Source: CF-118 sp035934385
GTDB taxonomy: Bacteria > Chloroflexota > Dormibacteria > Dormibacterales > Dormibacteraceae
Direction: 5' to 3'
NCBI GenBank assembly: GCA_035934385.1
Contig: DASYXY010000044.1
Location: 1-64,000, forward strand
Length of the DNA stretch: 64,000 bases
Below are positions 44,424 through 52,708 of this stretch, in pieces. Position 1 is the first letter of the stretch, and each line of letters begins with the position of its first letter. The notes beneath the pieces are model-generated. The model was not told the DNA's origin, did not search any database, and was given only the letters and a program-made list of their open reading frames with translations. The position numbers and the translations under genes are program-made.

Positions 44424-46096
44424 GAAGTCTTGTTCTCCAGCAAACGCTCGAGGATCGTGACACCAAACTGCCTGCCGATGACGGAGGCGACTCGCAGCGT
44501 CCGCTTGCTCGCGTGAGGCAGCCTGTCGATGCGCGCGAGCAGCAGGCCGTGAATAGTGTCCGGGATATCGATCGTCGCTACCCGTTCGGTCGCGACCCAG
44601 CGGTCGCCTTCGAGCACGACGGCGCCTCTGTCGATCAGCATCCTGATGACTTCCTCCACGAAGAAAGGATTGCCTTCAGCCTTGGCCAGCACGAGCTCGC
44701 GGGTCTCCACCGGCAGCGAATCGATGTGCAGCAGGCTGGATACCAGCATGCGGCTGTCCTCGAGCGATAGAGGTTCGAGCCGTATCTCGGTGAGCGCGTC
44801 CCCAAAGATCTCACGAGCGCCGGCGATCAAACGCCAGCCGGGCGACGCACGCTCGACTCGCGAGCTGAGGATCAAGAAGACAGGGACGGCCGCGAGGCCG
44901 GCTTCAATCTGCAGCAGCGCATCGACTGACGCGCTGTCGGCCCAGTGCACGTCGTCACACACAAGCACCACAGGGCCGCGCGCACTCAGGGCGCGGAGCA
45001 CGTTCGCGAGCGAGGCCACGTAACGCTTGACCGCCTCGAGCTCGAGAACCGACAGGCGCGACTGCATGTCCGGAGCAAGCGGCAGCGAGAGCAGATGAGC
45101 CAGGTACGCGTAGTTCTCTGCCCACGCGTCCCCGAGCAGGTCGTGCAGCTCGGCCTCGAGCGCCTGTGCCACCTCAACCTCTTCCGCGGAGGCGTTGACG
45201 CCGATAAGCGACCGGACGAGGTCGACGACGAGGTGATACGGGATCGTCTCGCCGTACGAAAGACAGCGGCCTTCGATCCAGCGGACCTTGCCGTCCTTCG
45301 CGTGCACCCCGGAGCGAAGCTCGGCGAGCAGCCGGCTCTTGCCGAGGCCCGGCTCACCGAGGATGCAGGCCACGCGGCCCTGTCCCGCGCGCACGACGCT
45401 GAAGATCTCCTCCAGCCTGCCGAGCTGCTGATCGCGGCCGATCATCGGCGCGCGCATTCCGACAAGGCCGCGCGATTTCACGGCGTCGAGCTTCAAGCTC
45501 GTGATCTCGTACGCGTGAACCGCGTCGGTCTTGCCCTTGAGCTCGAGCATCCCGGTGTCAACCGAATCGACGAGCGCCGACACGAACCGATGGGTGACCG
45601 CCGTGACCAGCACGCTGCCAGGTCGGGCGTGGCTCTGCATGCGGGCCGCGACGTTGACCGTGTCCCCCATCGCCGTGTACTCGTTCGCGGTCTCGGTGCC
45701 GACCACGCCGACGACAACGGGCCCTGTGTTGATGCCTACACGGACACGAAGGGAATGCGCATCGACAGATTTCTGCGCGGCGCTAAGCTCGTCGATCTCG
45801 CGGACCATGTCCAGGCCGCAGCGCACTGCGCGCTCAGGATCGTCTTCGTGCGCGATCGGCGCTCCGAAGAAGGCGAGCACGCCATCGCCCATCAGTCGCG
45901 CGACAGTTCCGCCGTAGCGCTCGATCGTCATGTTCATCCGCTTGAACGCTTCGCCGACGAGGATCGTCCAGTCCTCGGGGTCCATTCGCTCGGCGATGGC
46001 GGTCGAGCCGGCGATGTCCGCGAACAGCACCGTGATCGGTCGCCGCTCACTCGACGCGGCCGGTCGGGCCGGCATGGTTGCGTCGGAGGCGCTCAT
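44420..46096 (-). CDS. Class III adenylate cyclase domain plus AAA ATPase (N-terminal part of split regulator)
   Basis: A 558-residue protein. Residues about 20-190 form a class III nucleotide cyclase: metal Asp in VLFADIAGST, second Asp in MGDGVLAFFG, and the transition-state Asn/Arg in GDTVNVAARMQ. A STAND/AAA-type ATPase follows, with GEPGLGKSR as Walker A and VVLVCDDVHWAD as Walker B. The chain ends abruptly at ERLLENKTS, where homologues continue into TPRs; here the TPR part is the next gene. The start lies 23 bp from the divergent xseA; a TAAATT box is 6 nt upstream. Confidence 0.88.
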   Translation of the reverse strand: MSASDATMPARPAASSERRPITVLFADIAGSTAIAERMDPEDWTILVGEAFKRMNMTIERYGGTVARLMGDGVLAFFGAPIAHEDDPERAVRCGLDMVREIDELSAAQKSVDAHSLRVRVGINTGPVVVGVVGTETANEYTAMGDTVNVAARMQSHARPGSVLVTAVTHRFVSALVDSVDTGMLELKGKTDAVHAYEITSLKLDAVKSRGLVGMRAPMIGRDQQLGRLEEIFSVVRAGQGRVACILGEPGLGKSRLLAELRSGVHAKDGKVRWIEGRCLSYGETIPYHLVVDLVRSLIGVNASAEEVEVAQALEAELHDLLGDAWAENYAYLAHLLSLPLAPDMQSRLSVLELEAVKRYVASLANVLRALSARGPVVLVCDDVHWADSASVDALLQIEAGLAAVPVFLILSSRVERASPGWRLIAGAREIFGDALTEIRLEPLSLEDSRMLVSSLLHIDSLPVETRELVLAKAEGNPFFVEEVIRMLIDRGAVVLEGDRWVATERVATIDIPDTIHGLLLARIDRLPHASKRTLRVASVIGRQFGVTILERLLENKTS

Positions 46097-46102
46097 GTCG
46101 GC

Positions 46103-46112
46103 AATTTAAGCT
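46103..46112. promoter_or_regulatory. Overlapping divergent -10 boxes of the cyclase gene and xseA
   Basis: On the minus strand TAAATT (46103-46108) lies 6 nt before the cyclase ATG. On the plus strand TAAGCT (46107-46112) lies 7 nt before the xseA ATG. Both match TANNNT and leave no leader sequence. Confidence 0.45.
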
Positions 46113-46119
46113 AACCAGG

Positions 46120-47469
46120 ATGCTGCGGCCCGAGGAAGCCCCTCGCCCGTTCACCGTGACCGAGCTCGCCAAGGAGATCCAGCGCGAGCTGCGGCCGCTG
46201 ACAGCCGTGCTGCTCAAGGGAGAGGTCACCGGCGTCAAGCGCAGCGCCGCCGGCATCTTCAACTTCACGATCCAGGACGGGTTCAGCAAGATCGAGGCGG
46301 TCCTGTTCGCCGACAACGCGCGACGGGTGACAACGCTGCCGGAGGACGGGCAGGTCTTCGTCTTCCGTGGTCGCATCGACTTTTACAACAAGACCGGCCG
46401 GCTGAGCTTCAACGTCGACCAGATCGAGTTCGACGACATCGGCAAGCTGCGGGCACGTCTCGAGGAGCTGAAGCGCCGCCTCGAGGCCGAGGGCGCGTTT
46501 GACCCCAAACGCAAGCGACCGCTGCCGTTCCTGCCGCGCGCGGTGGCGCTCGTGACCTCGCCCACCGGCGCCGTCATTCACGACCTTCAAGAGACGATCT
46601 GGGAGCGCTATCCAAACATGGGAGTCGTCGTGTATCCGGTGCAGGTGCAGGGCAACGCGGCGCCGGGCAGCATCTCGCGCGCACTGCGGCGCTGCAACGC
46701 GGAAGCGCTGGCCGACGTGGTGATCCTGGCCCGCGGGGGCGGCAGCTTCGAGGAGATGTTCGCGTTCAACAACGAGGTGATCGCACGCGCGATCCTGGCG
46801 TCTCGGCTGCCGGTCGTGACCGCACTCGGGCACACCTCCGACCGCACGGTGGCGGACATGGTGGCCGACGCCGAGTGCCGCACCCCGACCGAGGCCGGCG
46901 CGCGCGTGGTGCCGAAGAAGGCCGACCTGCTGGCTCAGCTTCGCGAGCGAGGGCGCCGCCTCGACCGGGAGCAGTCTCTGCGCGTGGAACGTGAAGCCGA
47001 GCGGTTGCGGACGCGGCGCGAACGGCTGGCGCAGGCGCTGCCTTCGCTGCTTCGCGCGCGTGTCGAGCGCGTGGCGCGTGCGCGAGCCGAGGTCGCCCGC
47101 CTGAGCCCAGTGCAGCAATTGGCCCGCCGCGCCGACTCACTGCGTGAACGCGGGCGCCGGCTCGACGCCGCCGCCTTCGTGAGCATCGACCGCGCCGTCA
47201 ACCGGCTGGCATCGCGTCGCGCCGCCGACCGGCTCGACCGCGCCTTGGCCGCGCGGTTCTCCTCCGCCCAGCACGGCCTGGAACATCGCCGCGAGCGCCT
47301 GGTCGCGCTCAGCCCTGACTCGGTGCTGGCCCGAGGCTACAGCATCACGCAGGACGCGGAGTCGGGAACGGTCGTGACCGCCGCGACCGCGGTCAAGAGC
47401 GGCGGCCGCGTACGCATCAGCCTTGCTTCCGGCCGGCTGGGCGCGCGTGTCGATGAGGTCGAGCCGTGA
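46120..47469 (+). CDS. xseA: Exodeoxyribonuclease VII large subunit
   Basis: A 449-residue XseA. The N-terminal OB fold shows FTVTELAKEIQREL and VLLKGEVTGVK. The catalytic core shows LVTSPTGAVIHDLQ, VVILARGGGSFEEM and ALGHTSDRTVADMVAD, and a long coiled-coil follows before the closing ARGYSITQD. It degrades single-stranded DNA to oligonucleotides with XseB. Start: ATG 46120 (MLRPEEAPRPF) behind a TAAGCT box; the frame from 46078 is rejected. It overlaps xseB by 4 bp. Confidence 0.96.
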   Translation: MLRPEEAPRPFTVTELAKEIQRELRPLTAVLLKGEVTGVKRSAAGIFNFTIQDGFSKIEAVLFADNARRVTTLPEDGQVFVFRGRIDFYNKTGRLSFNVDQIEFDDIGKLRARLEELKRRLEAEGAFDPKRKRPLPFLPRAVALVTSPTGAVIHDLQETIWERYPNMGVVVYPVQVQGNAAPGSISRALRRCNAEALADVVILARGGGSFEEMFAFNNEVIARAILASRLPVVTALGHTSDRTVADMVADAECRTPTEAGARVVPKKADLLAQLRERGRRLDREQSLRVEREAERLRTRRERLAQALPSLLRARVERVARARAEVARLSPVQQLARRADSLRERGRRLDAAAFVSIDRAVNRLASRRAADRLDRALAARFSSAQHGLEHRRERLVALSPDSVLARGYSITQDAESGTVVTAATAVKSGGRVRISLASGRLGARVDEVEP

Positions 47470-47657
47470 GCCAGGACCTGACATACGAGCAGGCGCTTGC
47501 GAAGCTGGACGAGAAGCTCAAGCTTCTCGAGGACGGCGACCTTTCGCTGGAGGACGCGCTGAAAGCCGTCGACGAAGCTCGCGTCTATCTGAAGATCTGC
47601 ACGGAGCGGCTCGAAGCGGCGCGCAAGAAGATCGAGGTCCGCCCCGAAGAGCAGTAA
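47466..47657 (+). CDS. xseB: Exodeoxyribonuclease VII small subunit
   Basis: A 63-residue helical subunit that binds the XseA coiled-coil. The family pattern LTYEQALAKLDEKLKLLEDG and LSLEDALKAVDEAR is plain. The start is a GTG overlapping the xseA stop (GTGA), giving coupled translation. Normal length. A long palindrome follows 3 bp after its stop. Confidence 0.95.
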   Translation: MSQDLTYEQALAKLDEKLKLLEDGDLSLEDALKAVDEARVYLKICTERLEAARKKIEVRPEEQ

Positions 47658-47660
47658 CCC

Positions 47661-47717
47661 GCGAGTGCCGGCACTCGCACCGCTCTATCGCCGCGCAAGC
47701 CCGCCAGTGCCGGCACT
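47661..47717. repeat. Two palindromes with core AGTGCCGGCACT between convergent genes
   Basis: GCGAGTGCCGGCACTCGC at 47661-47678 is a perfect 18-bp palindrome, and its 12-bp core AGTGCCGGCACT recurs at 47706-47717. They sit between xseB and the convergent transporter gene. They may act as a terminator pair or as a protein site; there is no loop or T tract typical of intrinsic terminators. Confidence 0.5.
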
Positions 47718-47723
47718 CGCGCT

Positions 47724-50700
47724 CTAAGGCTGGGATTCCAGGCGCGCGTCCATCTGGCGGATGCGCTGGCTCAGGTTCTTGACGAACTCCAGGAGCACCT
47801 CGGGATGCTCGTGCACGATCACCTGCAGCCGGTCCTTGCGCAGCACGCGCACCGTGGTATCCATCGTCGCCTCGGCGCTGGCCGAGCGGGGCTGCTCGTC
47901 GAAGACGGCCATCTCCCCGACCACCGTGTTTGGCCCCAGGCGCGCGATCGTCACGTCGCGCCCGGCCCCGTCGAGGTGGATGCGAATCTCTCCCTCGAGC
48001 ACCACATACAGCTCGGATCCGACATCGCCCTCGCGGAACACCAGCTCGCCCTTCATGTAGTGCCGCGTGACCATCAGCCGGTCGATGCTCGACAGCTGCT
48101 CCAGGGTCAGATCGCTGAACAGGGGCACCTGTTTGAGCGCGATCAGCTCCTTCACGCCTGGCCCTGGCCCTACCAGCACGGCCTTCGCGCCCTCCTGGAC
48201 CCACCGGTCGGGATGCCTCTGCAGAGCCTCGAGCTCAGCCTTCGAGAGGCCACGCGACGTCGTCGAGTCAAAAGCTTCACGGTCGAGAAGCTGCGCCAGC
48301 GGTGCCGCCAGCCAGCCGGGGCCGAAGTTTAACAGCGTCTCCAGGCCCTCAGCCTTCGCCCCCGGCTCGACGGAGCGAACGCCACGCTCGACCGTTGCGA
48401 AGCCTCGCTTGCCGTGCAGCGCGCGCATCGCGGCGAGCCCGCTTTCGGCGACGAAGTCGACGTAGTCGTCCAGGGCGATGTGGAGAAACGCGTGCTCGGC
48501 TGATCCGTCTTCGCCGCGACGGTGGGCGGCCGAAAGGCGCGCTCCAAGCCTGGCCAGGTGCACGCCCTCTGTCATGTGATGCTCGAGGTGGCCACGCGCC
48601 TGCGCGAACAGCTCCGGGCGGCCGCTGCGCACCAGGGCCTCGATCGTCGCCGGCGCCGCATCTCCACGACCCTCGAGCAGGGGCAGCGCCTGCACCAAAG
48701 CATCAGGAGGCTGCGCGGCCAGCGCCTCCGCCGAAAGGCGACGCACGTGGCGGTCCCCGCTCGCAAGTCCCTCGACCAGGGCAGCCACAAAGTCAGCTTC
48801 GAGCTCTGGCGGAGGCGACGTGCGGGCGGCCTCACGGAGCGCTGCCCGCATGACATCGCGGTCCACATCGCGCATGCAGGCGATCAGGGCAGGCGCCGAA
48901 CCCGGCACATTCGCCTTCAACTTGGCGTAGCTGCGCAATCCCTCCAGGCGGACGCGAGGCTCGGGATCCGCGAGCGCCGACGCGACCGTCTGGGAATCGC
49001 CGACGAACGACGCCGCCCAGACCGCCGCCGAGCGGTGCTGAACATCATTGGCATCGCTCAGCCGGTCGAGCACCGCCGTCGATCCCTCCCACGGCGGTCG
49101 CATGGCCGCGCCCGCCACCGCCACCGCGGCGCGGACCCATGGATCCGGGTCGAAAGCGGCGTCGCCGAGCTGGTCGGCGCTGATGGCCTGCTGCGGCGCC
49201 AGTTGAAAAGCCAGCCGGCGCACCATCGCATCCTCGGAGGCGATGAGCTCGGGGAGCATCTCCGCAAACGCATCCGGCGCGAGCTTGCCTAGCGCGGCCG
49301 CGGCGAACTCGCGGACCTTGTCGTCACCCTGGCGGACGAAGCTCTGCAGCTCGGCGATCTGCTCGGGCGCGGGCGCGCCCAGCGCCTGCTGGAAGTCGGA
49401 CAGCGATATGGCGTGAGTGCGCAGCCGCTCGTAGATCGCCCCGACGTACAGCCCACGCACGCGCAGGGCCGCGACGATGAAGAGGCACGCAACGATAATT
49501 CCGATCACCGCGAGGACCTCGAGGCCGCCGCCTGTCAGCCGTTGGGAGAGGATGAGACCGACCCCGCTGAGAACCGCCGCACCTGGCAGGACCAGGTTGT
49601 CCAGCAGGAACTTGAGCTTGGGCCCGATCTGCGCGGGCAGTGCGCTTCCGAGCACGTTCTCGGCCGGGTCGTCGAGGCCCGTCTGAATCCCGTTGCGGAC
49701 GATGAAGAGAAAAAGCGAGGTGACGAGCACCGGGCTGACTGCCAGCAGCGTGAAGCCGACGAGCGTGAACAGAGGCAGCGCCAGGATCGAGTTCTTCACG
49801 CCAAGCTTCTCGAGCGCCACCGGCGCGATCACCAGGCTCACGACGAGCTGGACGACATAGCTCGCGAGCCACGCGTTGCCGATCAGGATCGTCAGCGCCT
49901 GAAGGTCGCTGTGTGTGGCCCTGACGAAGATGACGGCCACCAGGTAATCGCCCACGCGGCTGGCCACCTGGAGCACGAGCGCCAGCAGTACCAGCGCCAG
50001 CACCAGCCGGCTGCCGGTCAGATAGTGGACGGCGGCGCGGACGGCGGCGCGGAGGTTTTGCCGGCGCCGAGACACGTGCTCTTCGGCGAAGAACTGTTCG
50101 GCGTCGTCATCGAACGCGGGCCGGTACAGCCGCTTCTCGAGCCATGAGGTCAGGTAGATGGAGGCGGCCGAACCCAATGCCCAGATGAAGATCAGCGGCT
50201 CGGTGGCGTAGATCGCCACAGCGGTCGTGGTGACCCCGGCCAGGATGTAGCCGATGCTCGATCCCGCGGCGATCACCGGAAAGATGCGCTTGCCCTCGAG
50301 CAGGTTGAAATGCTGAGTGACAAACAGCCAGAACTGCAGCATCACGAGCTCGAACGCGACCGAGTAGATGACGTACGCGGTGAAGGCGACAGCGGACGAT
50401 TCGTCCACCTCGTAGGCGATGAAGACGCCGATCGCGGCCACCACGTTGAGCGCGAGGGTTACGCGGAAGCCGCGGCCGACCCCGATCCGGCGCGTGAGCG
50501 CGCCCTGGAGCGCGACCATAGGCCAGACGGCGAGGGCCAGGATGATGAAGAACAGGGGGTACGCCTGCGGGCCCGACTTGGTGAGGAAGATCGCCTGGGC
50601 CGCGTTGAAGGCCGTGTACATCGCCCAGCCCAGGACGACCGCGAAGCCGGCGACCTGCAGCGTGCGGTCGAGCTCTGATCGGCGCACGTGCAGGAACTTC

Positions 50701-50747
50701 GCGAGGAAGGGCAGGAGCGCAGCCACGATCCCCGCGATTGTGCGCAA
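47724..50747 (-). CDS. Nucleotide-transporter-like/MFS membrane domain + HEAT repeats + cNMP-binding domain
   Basis: A protein of about 1,000 residues. The first ~430 residues hold about 12 membrane helices in the style of the Npt/Tlc ATP:ADP-translocase-like family (FLTKSGPQAYPLFFI, LLEGKRIFPVIAAGSSIG). Then comes a long run of HEAT/Armadillo-type helical repeats (about residues 440-850). It ends in a cyclic-nucleotide-binding domain: VPLFSDLTLEQL, GSELYVVLEGEI and VVGEMAVFDEQPRSASA. Start choice is uncertain: TTG 50747 or GTG 50726 fit, and the extra 50 residues up to 50894 overlap the divergent gene. With two cyclase genes in the window, cAMP-type control of this membrane protein is a reasonable inference. 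Confidence 0.82.
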   Translation of the reverse strand: MRTIAGIVAALLPFLAKFLHVRRSELDRTLQVAGFAVVLGWAMYTAFNAAQAIFLTKSGPQAYPLFFIILALAVWPMVALQGALTRRIGVGRGFRVTLALNVVAAIGVFIAYEVDESSAVAFTAYVIYSVAFELVMLQFWLFVTQHFNLLEGKRIFPVIAAGSSIGYILAGVTTTAVAIYATEPLIFIWALGSAASIYLTSWLEKRLYRPAFDDDAEQFFAEEHVSRRRQNLRAAVRAAVHYLTGSRLVLALVLLALVLQVASRVGDYLVAVIFVRATHSDLQALTILIGNAWLASYVVQLVVSLVIAPVALEKLGVKNSILALPLFTLVGFTLLAVSPVLVTSLFLFIVRNGIQTGLDDPAENVLGSALPAQIGPKLKFLLDNLVLPGAAVLSGVGLILSQRLTGGGLEVLAVIGIIVACLFIVAALRVRGLYVGAIYERLRTHAISLSDFQQALGAPAPEQIAELQSFVRQGDDKVREFAAAALGKLAPDAFAEMLPELIASEDAMVRRLAFQLAPQQAISADQLGDAAFDPDPWVRAAVAVAGAAMRPPWEGSTAVLDRLSDANDVQHRSAAVWAASFVGDSQTVASALADPEPRVRLEGLRSYAKLKANVPGSAPALIACMRDVDRDVMRAALREAARTSPPPELEADFVAALVEGLASGDRHVRRLSAEALAAQPPDALVQALPLLEGRGDAAPATIEALVRSGRPELFAQARGHLEHHMTEGVHLARLGARLSAAHRRGEDGSAEHAFLHIALDDYVDFVAESGLAAMRALHGKRGFATVERGVRSVEPGAKAEGLETLLNFGPGWLAAPLAQLLDREAFDSTTSRGLSKAELEALQRHPDRWVQEGAKAVLVGPGPGVKELIALKQVPLFSDLTLEQLSSIDRLMVTRHYMKGELVFREGDVGSELYVVLEGEIRIHLDGAGRDVTIARLGPNTVVGEMAVFDEQPRSASAEATMDTTVRVLRKDRLQVIVHEHPEVLLEFVKNLSQRIRQMDARLESQP

Positions 50748-50752
50748 TAGCG
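50738..50752. repeat. TTGTGCGCAATAGCG motif (copy 1 of 3)
   Basis: First of three related elements with consensus TTGYGCRCAA followed by AGCG. It covers the likely start of the large transporter gene. The others are at 50779-50792 and 51755-51769, on either side of the DUF559 gene. Confidence 0.45.
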
Positions 50753-50772
50753 CGTTATGGCGGCGACATTCC

Positions 50773-50792
50773 GTGTATTTGTGCACAAAGCG
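50773..50792. repeat. GTGTATTTGTGCACAAAGCG motif (copy 2 of 3), left flank of DUF559 gene
   Basis: The core TTTGTGCACAAA is a perfect palindrome. Over 20 bp it aligns with 51749-51769 with only two substitutions and one extra A, as a direct repeat flanking the DUF559 gene. Confidence 0.6.
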
Positions 50793-50857
50793 TGAGACGC
50801 ACGGCCTCTTAACAGCCTGGGTTGTCAGGACTTGCCTCGCGGCGCACTCTCGGTCGC

Positions 50858-51700
50858 ATGACTCGAACCCCGCGGATCCCGAAGGCGTTATCACGAGGTC
50901 CGTTCACACTTGCCGATGCGCGCCGCCGCGGTCTGGACAGGTGGCACCTGCTGGGCGCCGGCTGGCGCCGGATAGGGCCGGGAACCTATCTATCGGCGGC
51001 CGTGGAGGAAACGCCGGAAACGACCATCGTGGCCGCAAGCCGCCGGCTCCCGCCCAACGCCGCCTTCTCAGGCCTGACCGCGGCTTGGCTGCACGGACTC
51101 GACGTCGACGGCTGCAGCCCGATCGAGATCACGGTGGCGGCGCCGACAACCGTCTCCTCGCGCGCCGGCATGCTGGTTCGTCGCCGGGCGCTGCATAAGG
51201 GAGACGTCGTGACCGTTCGCGGGCTGCGCGCCACCTCGGTGCTGCGGACTCTTCGAGACCTTTGCGCGCGCCTTCCAATCACGGAGGCAGTCGTGCTTTG
51301 CGACATGGCCCTACATCGTCACCTGGTGAAGATGTCGGCCTTGAACGGAACGGCCTCGATGCAGAAGGTTTCTCAGTACCTTGAACCCGCTGCCGAGTCT
51401 CCGATGGAGTCGAGGCTCCGAATGCTGCTGGTGCTGGCTGGACTACCCAGACCCGAGGCGCAGGTGGAGCTCCGAGATCGTTTCCTGAGATTCCTTGGCC
51501 GCCCGGATCTCTACTATCGCGAGCCGCGACTCGCGCTCGAGTACGACGGTGGAATCCATCGAGAACAGCTGGCCGAGGACAACCGCAGGCAGAATCGGCT
51601 CGTCGACAGCGGCGTGCGCCTTCTCCGCTTCACTGCCGGAGACATCTACAACTCGCCCGACGTTGTCGTGGGCATGGTGAGGAAGGCGTTGGCTGCGTGA
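50858..51700 (+). CDS. AbiEi-like/DUF559 (Vsr-fold) endonuclease-like protein
   Basis: A 280-residue protein. The N-terminal part (FTLADARRRGLDRWHLLGAGW, RIGPGTYL) resembles the winged-helix domain of AbiEi-type antitoxin-like proteins. The C-terminal part carries a DUF559/Vsr-like nuclease core: the glutamate and aspartate in ALEYDGGIHRE, then DNRRQNRLVDSGVRLLRF. Such solitary genes are common in actinobacteria-like genomes; function is not established. There is no adjacent AbiEii-type toxin. ATG 50858 is chosen for its fit to the family start. The gene is bracketed by near-identical 20-bp motifs at 50773 and 51749, suggesting a self-contained unit. Confidence 0.8.
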   Translation: MTRTPRIPKALSRGPFTLADARRRGLDRWHLLGAGWRRIGPGTYLSAAVEETPETTIVAASRRLPPNAAFSGLTAAWLHGLDVDGCSPIEITVAAPTTVSSRAGMLVRRRALHKGDVVTVRGLRATSVLRTLRDLCARLPITEAVVLCDMALHRHLVKMSALNGTASMQKVSQYLEPAAESPMESRLRMLLVLAGLPRPEAQVELRDRFLRFLGRPDLYYREPRLALEYDGGIHREQLAEDNRRQNRLVDSGVRLLRFTAGDIYNSPDVVVGMVRKALAA

Positions 51701-51748
51701 CGAATCCCTAGCTCTGTGCGCAGAAACAGGTTATTTCCCCGTCAGAAC

Positions 51749-51769
51749 GTGTAATTGCGCACAAAAGCG
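51749..51769. repeat. Right-flank motif with core TTGCGCACAAAAGCG (copy 3 of 3)
   Basis: Near-identical to 50773-50792 in the same orientation, 48 bp after the DUF559 stop and 13 bp before the htpX stop. The pair looks like a direct repeat enclosing the nuclease gene. Confidence 0.6.
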
Positions 51770-51781
51770 CGGCCAGCGCGT

Positions 51782-52693
51782 TTAGGTCTGCTGGACGCTC
51801 GCGATCTTCTCTAGTTTTGCGATCCGCTCCTGGATCGGCGGATGGGTCTCGAAGAGGCGGCTGAAGAAGCCGCCGTGGTGCTCCTCTGGGTTGTCGATGC
51901 ACATCGCCGCCACCGCGTGGTTGAACTTCTCCGGCGGCTTGTCGTTGGCGGCGATCTTCTTCAAAGCGTTGATCAGGCCGACCGGATTGCGCGTCAGCTC
52001 GACCCCGCTGACGTCAGCCAGTGACTCGCGGTCGCGCGACAGTGCGAGCTGCATCAAGGGCCCGACCAGGAACGCGATCAGAGTGAAGATGATCCCGATC
52101 GCGAAGATCACCAGGATCGCCTGGCCCGAGTTGCGGCCGCGGAAGTTCATGCGCAGCGCTCCGCGCCAGAAGATGCTCGAGATGATCGCCGCCAGTCCGA
52201 TCATCGTCGTCACGACCAGCAGCAACCGCACGTCGTAGTTCTTGATGTGGCTCATCTCGTGCGAGAGCACTCCTTCGAGCTCCTCCCGGTTCATGATCTG
52301 CATCAGCCCGGTGGTGACCGTGACCGCGGCGTGCTGCGGGTCGCGGCCCGTCGCGAATGCGTTGGGGCTTTGGTCGTCGATGACGTAGACCTTGGGCATC
52401 GGCAGGCCGTCGCCTATGGCGAGCGTCTGCACGATGTTGTAGAGCTGCTGGTACTGGCTCGGATTCGCCTCATGCGCGCCCATCGCGCTCAGGACGGTCG
52501 GTGCGCCAAGGTAGTACGCATAGAGCGCCGCGCCGACGCCAAGCAGGCCGAGAACCACCGTACCGACGATCGCGCCGCTCGTGCTGGCGGTGCCGATTTC
52601 ACCGATGACGAGTCCCGCGAGCAGCCACACCGCCAGGAAAGCCACCACGACCACGATGCTCTTGCGCTTGTTGCTGGTGATCTGGTGATACAT
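51782..52693 (-). CDS. htpX: HtpX-like M48 membrane metalloprotease
   Basis: A 303-residue zinc protease of the inner membrane. Two N-terminal helices (from IVVVVAFLAVWLLAGLVI), the zinc motif LSHEMSHIKNYD (HExxH form), a second pair of helices, and the downstream glutamate in SLADVSGVELT are present. It degrades misfolded membrane proteins. Length and order are normal. It is monocistronic or the second gene after the glycosyltransferase, 15 bp downstream of it. Confidence 0.93.
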   Translation of the reverse strand: MYHQITSNKRKSIVVVVAFLAVWLLAGLVIGEIGTASTSGAIVGTVVLGLLGVGAALYAYYLGAPTVLSAMGAHEANPSQYQQLYNIVQTLAIGDGLPMPKVYVIDDQSPNAFATGRDPQHAAVTVTTGLMQIMNREELEGVLSHEMSHIKNYDVRLLLVVTTMIGLAAIISSIFWRGALRMNFRGRNSGQAILVIFAIGIIFTLIAFLVGPLMQLALSRDRESLADVSGVELTRNPVGLINALKKIAANDKPPEKFNHAVAAMCIDNPEEHHGGFFSRLFETHPPIQERIAKLEKIASVQQT

Positions 52694-52708
52694 CGGCGGA
52701 GGAGAACT

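Noticed and set aside
44415..44430. Programmed frameshift joining the cyclase and TPR halves
   Set aside because: No slippery heptamer is seen before the stop; the ATGA overlap is better explained by stop-and-restart translation.
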